Part shown: piece by piece, positions 5,649-6,319 of the stretch
How the letters are laid out: each line of letters starts with the position of its first letter
Position numbering within the stretch: the stretch's first letter is position 1
NCBI GenBank assembly: GCA_020849195.1
Contig: JADLGT010000053.1
Span: 1-6,319, forward strand
Length of the DNA stretch: 6,319 nt
Direction of reading: 5' to 3'
Source of the DNA: Bacteroidia bacterium
Lineage (GTDB): Bacteria > Bacteroidota > Bacteroidia > JABDFU01
The notes under the pieces: generated by a model
Database searches by the model: none
What the model was told of the DNA's origin: nothing
Seen by the model: the letters and a program-made list of their open reading frames with translations, nothing else
Position numbers and translations under genes: made by a program

Positions 5649-6319
5649 ATGTATAATCTACTGGCAATAACGTCGATTAACATTAGCATCATTGATATTA
5701 TTGATGTTGTGTTGGTGGCCTTATTGCTTTACCGCATGTATTACCTGGTAAAGGGTACCGTAGCTGTAAATATTTTTATCGGCATTTTATTTATTTACTT
5801 GTTATGGTTGGTTGTTAAATACATGGAGATGCGCCTCTTTGGCACTATTCTCGAAAAATTTATTGATGTAGGTTTTATTGCACTTATAGTAGTATTTCAA
5901 CCCGAAATCAGACGTTTCTTGCTTTTTATCGGCACAACTAATTTTAGAGGAGTTGCTAAAGGATTTTTCGACTTCAGGTGGCAAGCTCAACGTTCGTTCG
6001 ACCTCGATGTTCCTTCCATTGTTAAAGCCTGTCGGAATATGGCTGAAACAAAGACAGGAGCCATTATTGTTATTACCAAAAATGCCGAACTGAAATTTTA
6101 TGCAAACACAGGAGAGCCAATTGACGCCTACGTTTCGGTTAAACTTATTGAAAGTATTTTTTATAAAAACAGTCCGCTCCACGATGGCGCAATCATTATA
6201 AGTAATAATATTATTAAAGCCGCCCGTTGCGTATTGCCGGTTACCGAAAACAGCGAATTTCCGGCCGACTTAGGAATGCGGCACAGAGCTGCGGTTGGCA
6301 TTACCGAAAATTCTGATTC
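5649..6319 (+). CDS. cdaA: Diadenylate cyclase (CdaA/DacA type), C-terminus cut by window edge
   Basis: Membrane-bound enzyme that makes the second messenger cyclic di-AMP from two ATP; the messenger controls osmolyte and potassium balance and cell-wall homeostasis in other bacteria. From the ATG at 5649 the frame is open for 223 codons to the right edge; homologues are about 255-280 residues, so only the last few dozen are missing. Three hydrophobic segments (about 12-29, 38-57 and 71-83) form the N-terminal membrane part. The DAC domain follows with KTGAIIVI at 135-142, SPLHDGAIII at 175-184 containing the catalytic DGA (179-181), and LGMRHRAAVGITE at 208-220 containing the ATP-binding RHR (211-213). 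Both signature motifs are intact, so activity is expected. No Shine-Dalgarno sequence precedes the start, and no in-frame ATG lies between it and the folP stop. The folP-cdaA order is common in Bacteroidota. A regulator such as CdaR, often beside cdaA in Firmicutes, cannot be assessed here. Confidence 0.96.
   Translation, partial: MYNLLAITSINISIIDIIDVVLVALLLYRMYYLVKGTVAVNIFIGILFIYLLWLVVKYMEMRLFGTILEKFIDVGFIALIVVFQPEIRRFLLFIGTTNFRGVAKGFFDFRWQAQRSFDLDVPSIVKACRNMAETKTGAIIVITKNAELKFYANTGEPIDAYVSVKLIESIFYKNSPLHDGAIIISNNIIKAARCVLPVTENSEFPADLGMRHRAAVGITENSD

Noticed and set aside
5802..6182. A 126-residue minus-strand open frame
   Set aside because: It is antisense to cdaA, whose plus-strand frame shows intact DGA and RHR motifs; the minus-strand translation shows no recognisable family.
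1..6319. CRISPR arrays, tRNAs, long direct repeats, defence or toxin-antitoxin systems
   Set aside because: Reading both strands showed no regularly spaced repeats, no tRNA-like cloverleaf and no protein of a defence family; the genes are mostly conserved housekeeping or transport families.

Overview
The window looks like chromosomal DNA from a member of the Bacteroidota. The evidence is moderate to high A+T content, start codons without clear Shine-Dalgarno sequences, and a gene neighbourhood typical of that phylum: a DUF1599 protein divergent from folP and cdaA, with a BT_3928-like DoxX-family membrane protein and tpiA nearby. I cannot name a genus.

Layout: a leftward block (minus strand) occupies about 1-4713. 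In transcription order it holds a two-repeat DUF1599 protein, a DoxX/MauE-like membrane protein with a thioredoxin-like tail, a DppB/OppB-type ABC permease that starts on a GTG overlapping the previous stop codon, triosephosphate isomerase (tpiA), and the N-terminal two thirds or so of a MATE-family efflux transporter that runs off the left edge. Between tpiA and the MATE gene lies a decayed IS3-family transposase fragment on the opposite strand (about 824-1036). It has an apparent in-frame internal deletion that removes the segment carrying one catalytic aspartate. A rightward block (plus strand) starts at 4765 with folP (dihydropteroate synthase), followed after 38 bases by cdaA (diadenylate cyclase), which is cut by the right edge. 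The two blocks share a 51-base divergent intergenic region.

Functionally this is mostly a housekeeping region: central glycolysis (tpiA), folate synthesis (folP), c-di-AMP signalling (cdaA), a peptide/nickel-type transport permease, an exporter and two conserved proteins of unsettled function. I see no CRISPR array, tRNA, rRNA, phage gene, toxin-antitoxin pair or defence system. The most unusual items are the internally deleted IS3 remnant squeezed between tpiA and the MATE gene, and the lone ABC permease coupled by a 4-base overlap to the DoxX-like gene. I find no convincing evidence of a previously undescribed system. No gap longer than 300 bases lacks an annotated feature.
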